Shown here: in pieces, positions 12,452 to 24,771 of the stretch
Position numbering within the stretch: position 1 is the first letter of the stretch
How the letters are laid out: every line of letters starts with the position of its first letter
NCBI RefSeq assembly: GCF_029784155.1
Contig: NC_073693.1
Span: 233,660,234-233,724,233 of the forward strand
From: Uranotaenia lowii
Lineage: Eukaryota; Arthropoda; Insecta; Diptera; Culicidae
Reading direction: 5' to 3'
Length of the DNA: 64,000 nt
Position numbers and translations under genes: made by a program
Notes under the pieces: model-generated
Database searches by the model: none
Seen by the model: the letters and a program-made list of their open reading frames with translations, nothing else
What the model was told of the DNA's origin: nothing

Positions 12452-15035
12452 AAAAACTGAGTCGATTGGGGGACATTGCGAATTTCTCAAACCCTGGGGT
12501 CTAAAATGCTTCGTTTTGGTTCAAAACTCATCCATGATTTTTTGCAGAATTTTTAAGTATCGTACATGAGTAAATTTGAACTTTAAGGTTTGTATGGGAA
12601 AATCGAATATTTTGTACTGAAAAATCAATATTCTTTTTGTTTCTTCTGTGGAACCAAGTCTGTTGATGGTATATGTACCAATTTATAAATTATCTAAAGG
12701 AAATTTCCCATTGAACAACTGTGTTGAAGATCTTAACTTCGTATCTAGTTAGGCAAAAAAAATTTAAGCTGATTAACTGGGGTATGTCTTTTGGCATTGA
12801 AAAACTATAAATTCAATTGACATCACTGCTGGGTACCTAGCGAAGTATTGCTAAAAGTATCATGCAATACCTAGCTAGGCACCCAGTTAGTGATGTTAAT
12901 TGAATTTTTTGTTTTCAATGCCAAAAGACATGCCCCCATTCATCACTTGATAACTTTTTTGTCTAACGAGATAACGGTCTTAGACGAAGTTGTTTAGCAG
13001 AAAATTTGCAAAATTTCATGGATAAGTTTTGAACTTTAACGAACCTTTTTAAACCCCTCGGTTTGAGAAATTCAGGGTTGCTAGCGAACCAGGAATACCG
13101 GGGAAAACTTTGGAATTTCATCGCATCACCGGGAAACCGGGAAAAAACTAGGAATTTCAGTACATCACCGGGAAAATTGTCAAATCCTTACATCGCACGT
13201 GTTATAAAATTTAAATCGATTTGACTAAGCAGATGACCTATAGAATGCTTTGAACGGAAAAACTCCGAAAAAAGACATCATTTTAAAATTCTTATATCTG
13301 CAGTATATGTTGGTGTATCAATTTTTTTTTATATGTTTTGAAATTGTGAAAAATAAATCTTTTCAAAAATATATAAAAATTTTAGGGTCCCATAGGAGTT
13401 TTGGTCGTAATCTTGGAATTACCGGAAAAAAAATTCTCACTTTTCAAAAGAGGTAACATTTTTTCTTAGCAGCGCTGTATCTCATTCCTAATTGAACCGA
13501 TTTCCAAAATTCAAATTTTAGTTTTATTTTGTTAACATGATTATCATTTTCACTGAATACTTATAGTATCTCAAATATTACTGTTATTCGTAATACGAGA
13601 ATGAAAACAAGAAAAAATCGTGATTTTCGAACCCGCCTGTTATGATGCGCACATTTCTCATTTTGTTATCGTGATTTCTTAAAACTTTTCATAAAACCTG
13701 CCCACTTATTATATACTCAATGATAGATTTTAATCTCTACAATCGATTGATATACTTTTTATGTGGTTTTTCAAAAAATTGTAGCAACGTTTTCCGAATT
13801 TACTAAAAGATATTCTATTTCTACCAGAGTTTCAAACGTCTTTAGCAAGCTAGCACAACCCCCCGGGAGAACATAGATCGAACAAAATAGATTGCTCTCC
13901 CGGTCGTGCTCTCGAAATCTGCCTTCCTAAAGCAGACTGAAGGGATCGCCCGCATGGTTACGTAGGGTGGTTTGTGCTGATACTTATGAAAATTTTTACT
14001 TGATTCATAGCTAAGTCATTGTCTTCATCATTTTGATTGTTTTTCAGCTTTTCAAAGTTACAGAGACCTAGATCATAATTTATTTTATCTTTATTGCATA
14101 GTGTGGTTTCGAAACGACACTCAATTTAAATTATTCCGGAAGCGCGTGGATATTGTTATATTCAAAACAATCACAACCAATATTACAACGATTTGATCTT
14201 TAAGTTTATAATACTATAAATATCGAGTTTAAATTTACATGTGAAATATTAGACAAAATATGCATAAAAGTAGTTTAAATCATAATTGGTACTCTTCGTG
14301 GTGTTATGAGAATTAAAAGATGCTTTTAATGAATTAGTAATTGCCATATCAATTTAAAAAAAGTCGTGTTTTGAAAGGTTAAGACATTGTGTTCCAGAAA
14401 ATTGTCATATTGCATAATATTTTGAACGACATCTTTTGTTTCAGAGATGTTATTTGAAATAGACATTCTTAATTTACATAAGTGTGATTTTTATTATTTT
14501 ACTCATATTTTCTTCAAAAAGATTCAAAATTTTAACTTAATATCAGGATTCAGAACAAAAATTTGAAAAAAAAACTTCAAATAAATTATAAATAACTTAT
14601 GATTCAAACTTCACAAATAATTTTATGGATTCATAATACTGTGCTTCGAATTGTGAGATATAAACCAGTTTTTCGTGTTTTATTATTTAAATTTTTGACT
14701 TTCCAAGTATGAATTTTGCAATTTAAATTAACATTTTTCTAAGAATTCAGAATCGGAATTTATAATGAATAAATTCATTATTGAAAACTAAGACAAAAGA
14801 ATTGCTTATTCTCAATTCTAAATTCATAACTCAACAAAAATCAGAATGCGAATTCCAATTTAACATTTTCGAATTTAGTATCATACATATGAAATTAACA
14901 ATTTTTAGTACGATTTTTCAATCCTGAATTTATTCTTTTTTGAATCAGGGTTAAAAAAAGAATGGAAAATTGTTGACTTTTAATTCAAAGTTAACCATTG
15001 GAAGCTTAGTATTATGAACAATGAATTTTTGAAAG

Positions 15036-15805
15036 GCGGCATCCATAAATTACGTAACGCAAAAACTGCACTTTTTTGACCCCCTCCCCCCCGTCTGTCA
15101 CAAATCGTAACGCTTCGACGTACCCCCCTATGAAAATTACGTAACGCTGATAATTACCACCCCCCCCCCCTATCTTCTCATGTTTTGAAACTGATTTTCG
15201 AAGGTGAAAAAAGATTTTAACATAAAGTTTTTCAACGTTTTTTGAATCGGAAATAATATCTATCCAATTTGCTTCTTAGTACTCATTGATGATAACTCTC
15301 AGATAAAATAAATTGATTGTTTTATTACGAGTTGCTCTGTGCTTGTTAACTGATGATGTACCTTGTTTACATTATTTTATTCAAGGAGCATAACATGTCA
15401 TGCAACATATACTCCAATTAGGAATATTCGTCGGAATAATCAAAACTGAATTTTTTAAATCAATTGAGAAAAAATAGAAAAATTTCCGTTTTAAGGTTGA
15501 ATCGAGTTCTTGGGGGTAAATGTTTTCCAACGGTTATTTCACGGATACTCAATACACATTTTAAGGAGTCAATCTCAGAATAATTGAAGAGGAAAGCTAC
15601 AATCCAGTTCCAATCAGTTTACAAATTTTAAAATGATTTTGGTTTGCATGTCATTCTGCAAAATTTGCATGACATAAAAATAGCTGCGAAAAAATCGTTA
15701 CGTAACGATGAGCATACCTCCCCCCCTCCCATATGTCACAATTCGTAACGCTCGATCTTACCCCCTCCCCCCCCTAAGAGCGTTACGTAATTTATGGATG
15801 CCCCC
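15036..15805. mobile_element. Miniature inverted-repeat element (GCATCCATAAATTACGTAACGC-type ends)
   Basis: The left terminus (GGCATCCATAAATTACGTAA from 15038) is matched by the complement at about 15783-15802. Next to each end are long C runs alternating with GTCACAA.TCGTAACGCT words, giving subterminal inverted repeats. The body is about 770 bp with no ORF. The target duplication is not clear. Words resembling the same ends occur in degraded form near 41490-41570. Confidence 0.7.
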
Positions 15806-16765
15806 AAAGTGAATTAGAAGCTCATAATTTAGATTTAAGAGTTTTGAATTCAGAAAAAAATAATTGTGGACAAAGAAATATGAATCGTGAATCTTGAATT
15901 ATTTATTATAAAATTTTATTCATCATTCGGATTTGAAGTTCAGATTAGTAATCTGAAATATTAACAGCAAATCTTGTTTTAATACGTATGGTTTTGAAAT
16001 ATTTCAAAAATTAACATCGAAAACATTCACACTTGTGTAAAAGTAGTATGTATGTATGTAAATTTTATGTTATAATAAAAATCAAAGAAGATGCCACCAA
16101 AATTATTTTGCAAAATGAGGATTCTTAAAAATATCTTAAAACATTTATGAACTAGGTCTCTGTAACTTTGAAAAACTAAAAAACAATCAAAATGATGAAG
16201 ACAATGACTTAGCTAAGAGTTACGTTAAAATATTCATAAGTATTAGCACAAACCACCCTACGTAACAATGCGGGCGATTCCTTCAGTCTGCTATAGGAAG
16301 GCAGATTTCGAGAGCACGACCGGGAGAGCCATGGATTTTGTTCGATTTATGCTCTCCCGGGGGGTTGTGCTTGCTTGCTACAAAACGTTTGAAAATCTGG
16401 TCGAATTCCGATATCTTTTAGTAAATTCGGAAAACGTTGCTACAAATTTTTGAAAAACCACATAAAAAGCATATCAATCGATTGTAGAGATTAAAATCTA
16501 TCATTGGGTATATAAAAAGTGGGCAGGTTTCATGAAAAGTTTTAAGGAATCGCGGTAACAAAATGAGAATCGCGCGCATCGTAACAGCCGGGTACGTGAA
16601 CTACGATTTTTTTCTTGTTTTCATTCTCGTATTGCGAATAACAGTAATATTTGAGATACTATGTGTATTCAGTGAAAATGATAATCATGTTATCAAAATA
16701 ACACTAAAATTTGAATTTTGGAAATCGATTCAATAAAGAATGAGATACAACACTGCAAAGCAAAA

Positions 16766-17570
16766 TGTATGTATGTATGTATGTTTGACCCACCAGTGGC
16801 TGATAGGTCTTTCGACCCGAGTCGGTACGGGAAGTCTCGATCGCACTTTCAAATACTGTTTATGCTTAACTCATCAACAATAATTGCAGCACAACCAAGG
16901 GGTCCGTTACCACTGGTTTGGGACAGGTTTGACTCATCTCACTCCCTTCAAACTGGTCGAAGCAAATGAAGAACCCTGAAAAGGTACCTAAGTAACCTAC
17001 TCATGATTCCAAATTTGCCGAGATACTCCGGCTGGCTTGAACCCACAATCCATTGTATATCAGTCTTCCGATCGTTTGATGTCCTGTCCAATCCCCCACT
17101 AATCCCCAATAATAGAGTTAAGCTATTTTAAATATTAAATCAAAAAAAGTTACAATATTGTTTGCATTTTTAACATCTTACCTTTTAACCAACTGCACTC
17201 TCCTTCTTACATCATCGTACTTACCACCCAACTTGAATTAACTACTGTTGCCTGTTCATCATTTAATACAGCATCTCTAGATGTTCATAAATTAGTCCAA
17301 ACATAAAGGACCGAGCTCACCATTTTTTAGCAGCAGCACATCAATCGCTGACTTTTATCATATTTCCAAAACAAGTCAAATGGAATCTGATGGAACAACT
17401 GAAGAGTTGTTCCCATAATTTTCTTTTACTCAACTTATACACAAACGATTTCACTCCCACACCACCAATTACACCGTATTTGAATGAAATAATCTATAAA
17501 AGATATTAAATTTTCATTTTACTTTTTAGAAAAAATTTACAGGCGAAAAAACACGTCTTGACAATTTTCA
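16766..17570 (-). mobile_element. 805-bp retroposon with 22-bp target duplication
   Basis: An exact 22-bp direct repeat flanks the segment (16744-16765 and 17571-17592, beginning GATACAACACTGCAAAG). The mirrored left arm near 13468-13480 shows the target without the insertion. The left boundary begins with TGTATGTATGTATG, so on the minus strand the element ends in a (CATA)n tail. Long variable duplications and a simple-repeat tail indicate LINE-mediated insertion. On the minus strand the word GGGTTCAAGCC near 17035-17045 resembles a pol III B box, so a SINE-like origin is possible but unproven. No ORF is present. Confidence 0.7.
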
Positions 17571-17892
17571 GATACAACACTGCAAAGCAAAAGTTCAAAA
17601 AAGAAGCTTTTTTTCAGAAATTCCACGCTAGCGACCAAAAATTCCATATGACCTTTAATTTTTCTATATGTTTAAAAAGATTTATTTTTCACAATTTCAA
17701 AACTTATAAACAAATTTCAATACATCAAAGCAATTGGAAGATATGAGAATTCTGAGAAGACATTATTTTCGGTGTTTTTTTCCATTCGGAACAGAATCCA
17801 AACGTTCGGATAAGTTACATCAACTGAAATTTTATAGATTCAGAAACTAGAATAATTTTCCTAACTAATGAATGTGAAATCATGAAAATCGA

Positions 17893-18151
17893 TTAACATA
17901 TATCATCAGGGGAACGCGCGCAAACTCTCGGGTCATATTGACCCGAACGGCTTATGTGTAACCTTTTTTTCGGCTTGCCAGTTGTGGCATTTCCGGTGGT
18001 CACCGGAAGTTGCTTTTTCTACAGGTTATGTATCTCGTGGTTTTAGTAATATGTTCCAAATTTCATATTTTTCCGATTTTTTTCAAAAGAGTTATGACGA
18101 TTTTAAAGTTAGCTTCGGGTCATATTGACCCGAACGGCCTAGGAAGGTTAA
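17893..18151. repeat. TTAA-bounded repeat with two copies of a palindromic word
   Basis: The palindrome TCGGGTCATATTGACCCGA occurs exactly twice (17928-17946 and 18115-18133), each followed by ACGGC. TTAA lies on both sides (17893-17896, 18148-18151), which would suit a piggyBac-type miniature element. However, the sequences just inside the TTAA sites are not inverted copies of each other, so the element ends are tentative. Confidence 0.45.
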
Positions 18152-18445
18152 AGTTTCCTGAGCTGCAATATATGTAGGTATGTCTTATTTAAAAATTGTG
18201 TCGAAAACAAACTCCAGTTCTCTACCCTGATACAAAATAATATCTAACATTCAAACAATAAAGGTTCATATCGTTATTCAAGATTGTCTATATTTTCATG
18301 AAACTTTAGTTCAAATGACTAGGACATCTCTAAAGTTCGTCATTGTTTGTAAATTTTTTTTTAAACATGTCGTTGGATTTGTACAAAATAGCTCAACATT
18401 TTCCTGCAATCTGATGATTTTGAGTTTTGTTAGAGAAACCCCATT
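18152..18445. repeat. Interspersed repeat, second copy at 56.7 kb
   Basis: This segment matches 56702-56950 in the same orientation (AGTTTCCTGAGCTG, CAAATGACTAGGACAT, TTTTCCTGCAATCTGAT). The part at 18373-18425 is an uninserted version of the place where two miniature elements sit in the 56.9-58.2-kb copy. Confidence 0.7.
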
Positions 18446-19614
18446 CAAGTTAAGGAGCTGATTTGATGTTATACCACATTATATTTTGATACATTTTCAC
18501 GCAGCGAAAAGGTTTTTCATTTCAAAGGAAAATGCCGTTAAAACAAAGGAAAAAATCCTTGATTTTGGGATGAATAAAAATTACTTTGATTCAAATACAT
18601 TTTCCTTTGTTTGAAAGAAATGTCTTTCTTTGAATCAAAGAATGTTTTTTGATTTAAAATTTCAAACGATTTGATTCAAAATTTCAAATGCTTCAATTCT
18701 ATAGCATTTTCGTTTGATTCCATGAAATTTCCCTTTAATTCCAAATTATTTTGATTTTAATCTGAAAGTTTTTCTTCTTGATCTTAATTTTTTTTTCGTT
18801 TCTATGAAATTTAGTATTAAAAGTTTATTTTCTTCCAAAACTAATTGTTTTCCACACTTGTTTATTAATTAAACAATATGTATGTAATATGTATAATGTT
18901 TTTAAAAACTTGACCACTGCATGCGTTTCCTTCCAGGACCGTGGTGTGAAAAGTCTCTGTAAAAAAAAATAAAACAGAAAACATTTTAATAGACAAGACA
19001 AAGCTGCATGGCAAAAATACTTTCCCAAAACCAATAAATGAAATATCCGTAAGGTAATGGTGCACTAGCAATAAAAACATAGAAAGTTCTTACTCTTAAA
19101 CATGCTATTATTGACCTGAACTTCAAGACGCATATCTAGCCATAAGAAGCAGATCGGATTCGATACCTTACTTGGTATTAATCGACGTCGGCTGTTGATC
19201 TAAAACAAATTTAAAACATTAAATCAAAATCAGACAATTAAAAAAAACTTACCCACAATTCTCCACGGTTTTGAAATTTTTCCATCACATTTTTTTTGCA
19301 TCTTTACTGGGGCCATGATGGTTTCAAAAAAAAGGTAATCAAAATCAAAAGATTTTTTCTACTTAAAATCAAAAGAAAAAACTTTTTGCCACCATAGTTT
19401 TTTCTTTTGATTTTAAGTACGGTACATTATTTCAAAATTCGTTTATATTGACTTAAAATAATTTTCTTTTCATTCGATGAAAAAAAAAATTTAATCAAAG
19501 GAATAAGGCTTATATTCAAAGAGCACCAGAAACTTGATTCAAATGTTTGTTTCTATTGTTTCAATGGCACAAGTTTTCTTTGCGTGTTCTACATGTTTCT
19601 ATACAAACTTTACA
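18446..19614. repeat. TTTGATT/AATCAAA-rich interior of the hAT-like element
   Basis: AT-rich sequence with many variants of TTTGATTCAAA and AATCAAAAGAAAA. Words around 18510-18780 are repeated in inverted form around 19330-19570, so the two flanks may pair. A non-homologous core lies between (about 18840-19310). No ORF with known motifs is present. Confidence 0.45.
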
Positions 19615-19679
19615 TCGCTAGCAACCCTGGAAATTCAAAAATGTCCCCAAATCGACTCAGTCTACTGCAGTAACTGAAA

Positions 19680-20072
19680 AAGGTCTTCGGATCTCATTTG
19701 TCAGCTTCCAATTCCATTGTAAAGGGTGTCCTGAAGTCGCTTGTCACGTAATTTAGTGATTCTACTCCGAACTTCTTTCATAATAGCAAGGCAACCTTCC
19801 CATTTTTTTGTATTTCCGAAAAATCTTGTATACTTGAGCATGTTTATGTTACAACAAAATTAGGATAACTTATCATTTATGATTGTCATGACAGGTAGAC
19901 ACAGTAGATTTTAGATCGATAGCCACTCTGTAAATTGCTTCACAACATTTCATGCTCGTGTTTCTTTGTCGTCGTTGATTTTCCATTCACGCAAGATGAT
20001 CATTGATAGAGTTTTCATAATGTCATGGTTTTTCTAATATCATGTTATCTGTTTGTTTTTTTCTGCTTTCAG
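19680..20072. other. Host-like DNA upstream of the candidate microexon
   Basis: No repeat family is recognised. The last 25 bases are a pyrimidine-rich tract ending in CTGCTTTCAG, a strong 3' splice-site context. Confidence 0.45.
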
Positions 20073-20090
20073 GGTTCCAAATCCTTCGAG
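20073..20090 (+). CDS. Candidate 18-nt microexon
   Basis: A T-rich tract ending in TTTCTGCTTTCAG is followed by 18 bases (GGTTCCAAATCCTTCGAG) and then GTAAGTTTC, a near-perfect 5' splice site. Both splice sites match the consensus and the length is a multiple of three, so the exon could be included or skipped without a frameshift. In phase 0 it would encode Gly-Ser-Lys-Ser-Phe-Glu; the other phases are also open. Microexons of this size are typical of neuronal and muscle genes with very long introns, in keeping with a gene-poor window. The parent gene is not identifiable from this window. A chance pairing of splice-like sites in 64 kb is possible. Confidence 0.45.
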
Positions 20091-21620
20091 GTAAGTTTCT
20101 TTCGATCATTTATCCAAGATGAGAAAAAGTTCGTCACAATCTCCTAATCATTTGTATTGATTGAAAAAAAAAAAATAAAAAAAACTAATGCATATTTCAA
20201 TTCAGTATTATTTATTCCTGATTCAATAAGTTGTATACCATTGAAGATACACAAAAACACCCAATAAACAATTTAATTATTATATCGTGAAACTTGAACC
20301 ACCTTGCAAACAGAATCCTATTCGTCGTGTACCATTGCATTGCTTTGCTGGTCATTTATCTGGATGTTCTACGATTTTTAGCAACAACCGTAAGTGGGAG
20401 TTTGGAAGCTGCTGCTGCTGCTGCCCTGTCACAGGATCCTGTTAATTAATATCACTGCTCGTTTTTTTTCTTCATTCCAGAATGAGAATCCTTCCGTCCT
20501 CGCCCACGCGCTTTTTCCCTTCATTTTTACCTCAGGCGTTGAGCACATTGTTTAAATCGGCTCATTGTAGTTATTTTGCTCCCATTTGAATGCATCCTTT
20601 TGGTAAATTTTTCGTCTTTTTTAAATGTCCTTTTTCTTTTGATTTTAATGCCAAATAATCAGCTGTAAATTGTTTAGTTCCAACAATATATCTACATATT
20701 TCCAGGTTTAAGGTTTCTTACCAAAATGGATGATTCTGATTCTTGATTCAAATTCTTAATTTCAGATTTCCGATTTCAGACTTCAGAATTCAGATGTCAG
20801 ATACAGAATTTTGATTTAGTTTTAGACTTAGATATGTATTTACTTTTTGAGTCGTTCTTAAGTTAAATTCTACTAGTCCTCGTGATTAACTTTTGATTGC
20901 TTTTGATTTCCCCCCTTTAATCGTTCCCATCTTACCTTTATTTGTTTTGTGCCTTTCAAAGAGCTTGGATGGAAGCTGTCATTCTTTTTGACAGTTTAGT
21001 TTAGTAATTTCCAAAATCTTCCACCGTTCCCATGCCTTACTTTGTGTCAGTGTCCAAGCTTTTCCTTTCGTGCACCTTAAAACGAGCGACTAGGGCCTGC
21101 CTTCCCAAATGGAACGTGTAGGACCCAAGTCACTCAACGGCAAGCAACTTCCTTCAAGTCAAGTGCCGGATTGCCGTCGTCCTAACTTCTTGTGGGTTGG
21201 GGTGTGGGTGGGAAACCGGATGACCGCGTTAGCAACTGAATGAAAGTATTTGCCCGAAGTGAAAGGAAACGGTTCCGATGCGGCTGTGTCGTGTTCATTT
21301 TTGTTCAGGATGTAGTAGGTGGACGTAAATTGTATGTAGGTATTTGTGCAAATTGTAAATACGTGCGTGTGGTTGTTTGGGTGGGCAGGTGGGTGGTTAG
21401 GCGGCTTGCTTCCGGGAAGTAGCTGACTGAGTGGGTGGTAGGAAGGTATTTTTTGGCCAGCTCGTTGTGGTTCTCCGCTAGCTTTTCCATCCGTTGTGTG
21501 TGGAGGAGGGTGTTGAAAAGCTTCCACCGGTGAATGACTTTTCGCTTCCGGAATTCATTCTATGCTAATGCGGCAGCTAAACGTAACGTGTCAGTGCTCA
21601 AATTCGGAGAAGATTGATCG
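20091..21620. other. Host-like DNA, GC-richer in its second half
   Basis: No repeat ends or known genes are seen. A short (GCT)n run lies at 20407-20424. A TTCAGA/GATTC word cluster lies at 20735-20850. From about 20930 to 21600 base composition rises and includes G+T-rich words. Short ORFs in the 21159-21527 interval on both strands overlap one another and show only low-complexity composition. A second pyrimidine tract with CAG at about 20462-20480 could be another acceptor site but has no matching donor nearby. Confidence 0.4.
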
Positions 21621-24317
21621 ACTCGATTCTGTTAAATTAGTTATTAGAGATAAATGTGGTTGATTTGGGAAAAACGGAATAGAATGATTTTCGGTTTAAC
21701 CACAGATGAACATTTTAAAACCATATACCACACAGGCATCATAAATGTAAAGTACGCTGATGTAATGTACATCACACGAAATAAAAAACATGCTGTTCTC
21801 AACTTTACATCGAATGTTATGTTAATTTAGACTGACTCGCTGTGATACCGTATACAAGTTTCATAAATGACGTTGCAAAATTTCCATGAAAGATTATGTT
21901 AATATTCTGGCGTGTATTTTTTTGCCATGCAGTTTTTTCAGAACTAACAGCAGATTGTTGCTGGAAACAATTTGTTCATTTACATTTGCAACGTTGCGTC
22001 GGTCGCGAGTAGCAAAAAAACCTAGGTGATGCGCCGCGTCTCCAGTGAATGATCCTACATAGTGCTCGAATCATATTTCCACTGCCGACTGACATGTAGA
22101 TGTGATTTTCCACGCTTTCATTAGAGCAATACCTACGCTTATAAAGGTACTATTTATGTAGATTTACTAACGTAAGACGTCCAGGTTCTAGAATCCAAAT
22201 TGATTATGAAATATAGATTTTCGTCTCATAAAACTCGATTTTCTTTACACGGTTAAAAGGTTGACAATCCTAGGCATATTCTTAATTTTTCACCAATTGT
22301 TTTACTATAAGTTAAAGCATTGAAAAACGAGGACAAAGTTTTTTTTTGAAGTTTCCTCTACATTTTTAAACTTATTACCTACAAACTAAAACTAGACACT
22401 CAAGTCATTCAACAAGACAAAATTGATTGAAAGTTATAGCTGTGTAAATTTTTAGGTCACATTTCAGGCTTTGTGTTATAAAACTAATGTTTTGTTATTT
22501 TTAGGCAAAAAATATGTAAAATAATGTAAAATTATTCCTGGCATCATTGGAGGAAGTTTCAGAACTTTTTATGTGAAAGACAACTTTGTTGAAGATCGCT
22601 GAACCTTTCGACTCATACTCATGCTGTAAAAAAAATAAAAAAAATAATTGTTGTTTAAAATTCCTGTAAATCCTTGAATTTAAAATACTTTGTTAAATTG
22701 TAAATAAAAACGAAAATGAAAATTCTGTAATTTTTCTAAAAATTTAAACCACGTGAAAGTGGATTCTCTGTTCAAAACCTTTAATCTGTGAATTTTAGAT
22801 ATTAATTTTATTATTACCAAAAATATTGTTTTAAAAACTAAATATTTTTTTCTTTAAAAATAAACTTAAACGTTCCTATGATCTCAAAAACTTCTCCATC
22901 GGACGATGGGGTGAGTTTCGAAGCAAAATTGTATCTAGAAATAATAACAATTGAGGCCCTCAGGATCAGAAGGGTGCAAGTCATAAATCATCAATTTTGA
23001 GTTAAGTTTACCGAACGGTTCTTCATCTTTCAATGTACATCTGACGCTAAATTTTTAATAATTTTTTTGAACACTTTTTCGATTGAATTAAAACTGCTCG
23101 AATTCGAAAAATATATGAAAAATAGAGCACCTTCACAACTTTGAAGCACGTTTTCTCGAAACTATCATATAAGCACTTGCACCCCTCTGATCCCAAGCGC
23201 CTCAATTCTAAAAAATACACAACAAATAGAAAAAGTTTAATCTAAAACCATTTTTCTACGCATGACCATCACAAAAACTCGATAAAATTATAAATTTTAT
23301 TGATACAGTTCAAAATAAATCAGAGTGAAAGTTTCAAATCAATGCATTTTCCGGTAAGTCCTACATAAATTATCGAAAATGAGGTTCCTTATTCTGAGCT
23401 ATAAATTTGTTTGAAAATGAATTTTTAGCAGTCTAGTTTACAAATTTGAAACAAATATTTCCGAAACACCAGAAAACGAACAAGAACAAAAATTTCGAAT
23501 AAAACCAGAATATAAAGCTTCGGAAATTCCACGGTAATATCTTAAATTTGAACAAAAAAATTTAATCAAGATTTTAAATGTGTAGTTTTGATAAGGAAAA
23601 AATATTTATTTCGATCTCAAGAGAATGTATAAGAAACACACAGTTGATGATTGAATTTATTTATTTTTTTTATTAAGGACCTTTTTAACATTCGATTGAA
23701 TTTGAAGAAAGAAGAAAAGTTTTAATTATATTTTAAGAGCACAATAATCAAAGTCAGAAATAAAATCATGTTTATAATTATTCAAATTCTTTTACAATTT
23801 TTTTAATTTTTCCTGTCATCAAAACATAAGATTGAACCCGAATGACATAAAACGTCCTTTATAAAATATAAAAATAAGACCAAAAAAGTTCAATTTTGAA
23901 GCTCTTATTTATAATTTTACATCATTTCAGTTAATCTTTGAAAGCTTCTACTGTCAACTTTGGTTGGAAATTTGATTCAAATATTGAATGATCAATAAAA
24001 AACCGATTGAAAAACAAGGAATTAAAAGTTTTGTTGTAAATATTGAAAGAACGTAGCTGATACTTAGTTATAAAGTTAACATAGCGCATTAAAATTTTGC
24101 TTTAAAGTTGCTTTTTCGAAATATTTTTTGAATTTTCCATAGATTAATTTTCAGAAATTACGATCGATTCAAAAAAGATGATTAAAAATAATAAAAATAA
24201 GTGAGTTTATATATTCTCAAGAGAAAGTTTTATAGTTTAACATATCAAGTTCTGAACATTTTGTTGCCGTCACTTGAAATATTTGGAAGGGTGAAACAAA
24301 AAATATTGTATTATAAA
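21621..24317. other. AT-rich non-coding DNA
   Basis: No ORF, RNA gene or complete mobile element was recognised. The segment 22800-24250 is very AT-rich with scattered homopolymer runs. It probably belongs to the same intergenic or intronic background as the flanking host-like DNA. Confidence 0.35.
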
Positions 24318-24771
24318 CTAGCTGACCTGGTGTACTTTGCTACATCTTTCAAAAATCAATAAATTGTGTGAAAATAATTTCTTCTCGTTACTCCTTTGAA
24401 AGAAGGAGGGGTCTTGAATCAAAAAAATCTCTCTTGTAGAAAATGGTATCTATCGCTTGAAAAGTTTCAAAAACTATATGATTAGACCTCTCCTATTGTT
24501 GGCTCTGTATTGTATGAAATCTCTCCTTTAAAAAATTGAATTTTTCGTACTCGATTTTTTTTTCAAATTTCGTTCCATTTGTTGGATAAGTTCTCTAGTT
24601 ATACAACAAATTGTGCGGAACTCCTTTTTTTGGAAAGTGAAAATGCATCCGAGTTATTAAAAAAAAATTAAGGGAGCCTTCCTATCGAATCAGTGAAAGA
24701 AAGAAGAAGCCTTAAACAATCAGAAAAACAAAATTCTACTCACATACTCTCTACTATTAAATTTCATTTGT

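Larger units (their letters stand above)
13230..17790. repeat. Long inverted repeat, arms of about 0.6-0.85 kb
   Basis: The segment 13456-14078 is mirrored by 16144-16747 (shared words: CTCCCGGTCGTGCTCTCGAA, CTAAGTCATTGTCTTCATCA). The outer part 13230-13480 is mirrored by 17571-17790. The right arm is interrupted by a retroposon at 16766-17570. The spacer of about 2 kb is AT-rich and holds a miniature element at 15036-15805. Transcripts through this region could form a long hairpin. The arms probably represent the long termini of the host hAT-like element. Confidence 0.75.
13074..19628. mobile_element. hAT-like element (AGGGTTGCTAGC family), heavily nested
   Basis: The left end AGGGTTGCTAGCGA is matched by TCGCTAGCAACCCT at 19615-19628. 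Flanking 8-mers are AGAAATTC (13066-13073) and GGAAATTC (19629-19636), a duplication with one mismatch. The uninterrupted arm near 12485-12500, and that at 7497-7520, show the same target with a single copy. The left end continues as CCGGGAAA-rich subterminal repeats. The interior holds long inverted arms, a miniature element, an 805-bp retroposon and a TTAA-bounded repeat. Other ends of this family occur near 55859, 58503 and 63687. No transposase is seen. Confidence 0.65.
12452..19662. mobile_element. TA-flanked palindromic element, split by a large insertion
   Basis: The ends are inverted around the shared core ACTGAGTCGAT (12458-) and its complement ATCGACTCAGT (to 19662), and both ends are flanked by TA inside CTGCAG. 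Without the inserted segment 13074-19628 and its duplication, about 650 bp remain and form one near-complete palindrome. Its centre is at about 12860, between GGGTACCTAGCGAAGTATTG and CAATACCTAGCTAGGCACCC. TA duplications and inverted ends suit a Tc1/mariner-type non-autonomous element. A partial copy lies at 7215-7545. No ORF is present. Confidence 0.65.

Noticed and set aside
20389..20400. A second microexon (TTTTTAG, eight bases, GTAAGT)
   Set aside because: The acceptor lacks a good pyrimidine tract and eight bases would shift the frame; chance is more likely.
21159..21527. 122-codon Pro/Thr/His-rich minus-strand ORF
   Set aside because: Low-complexity composition from GT-rich DNA, overlapped by other frames and without any motif.
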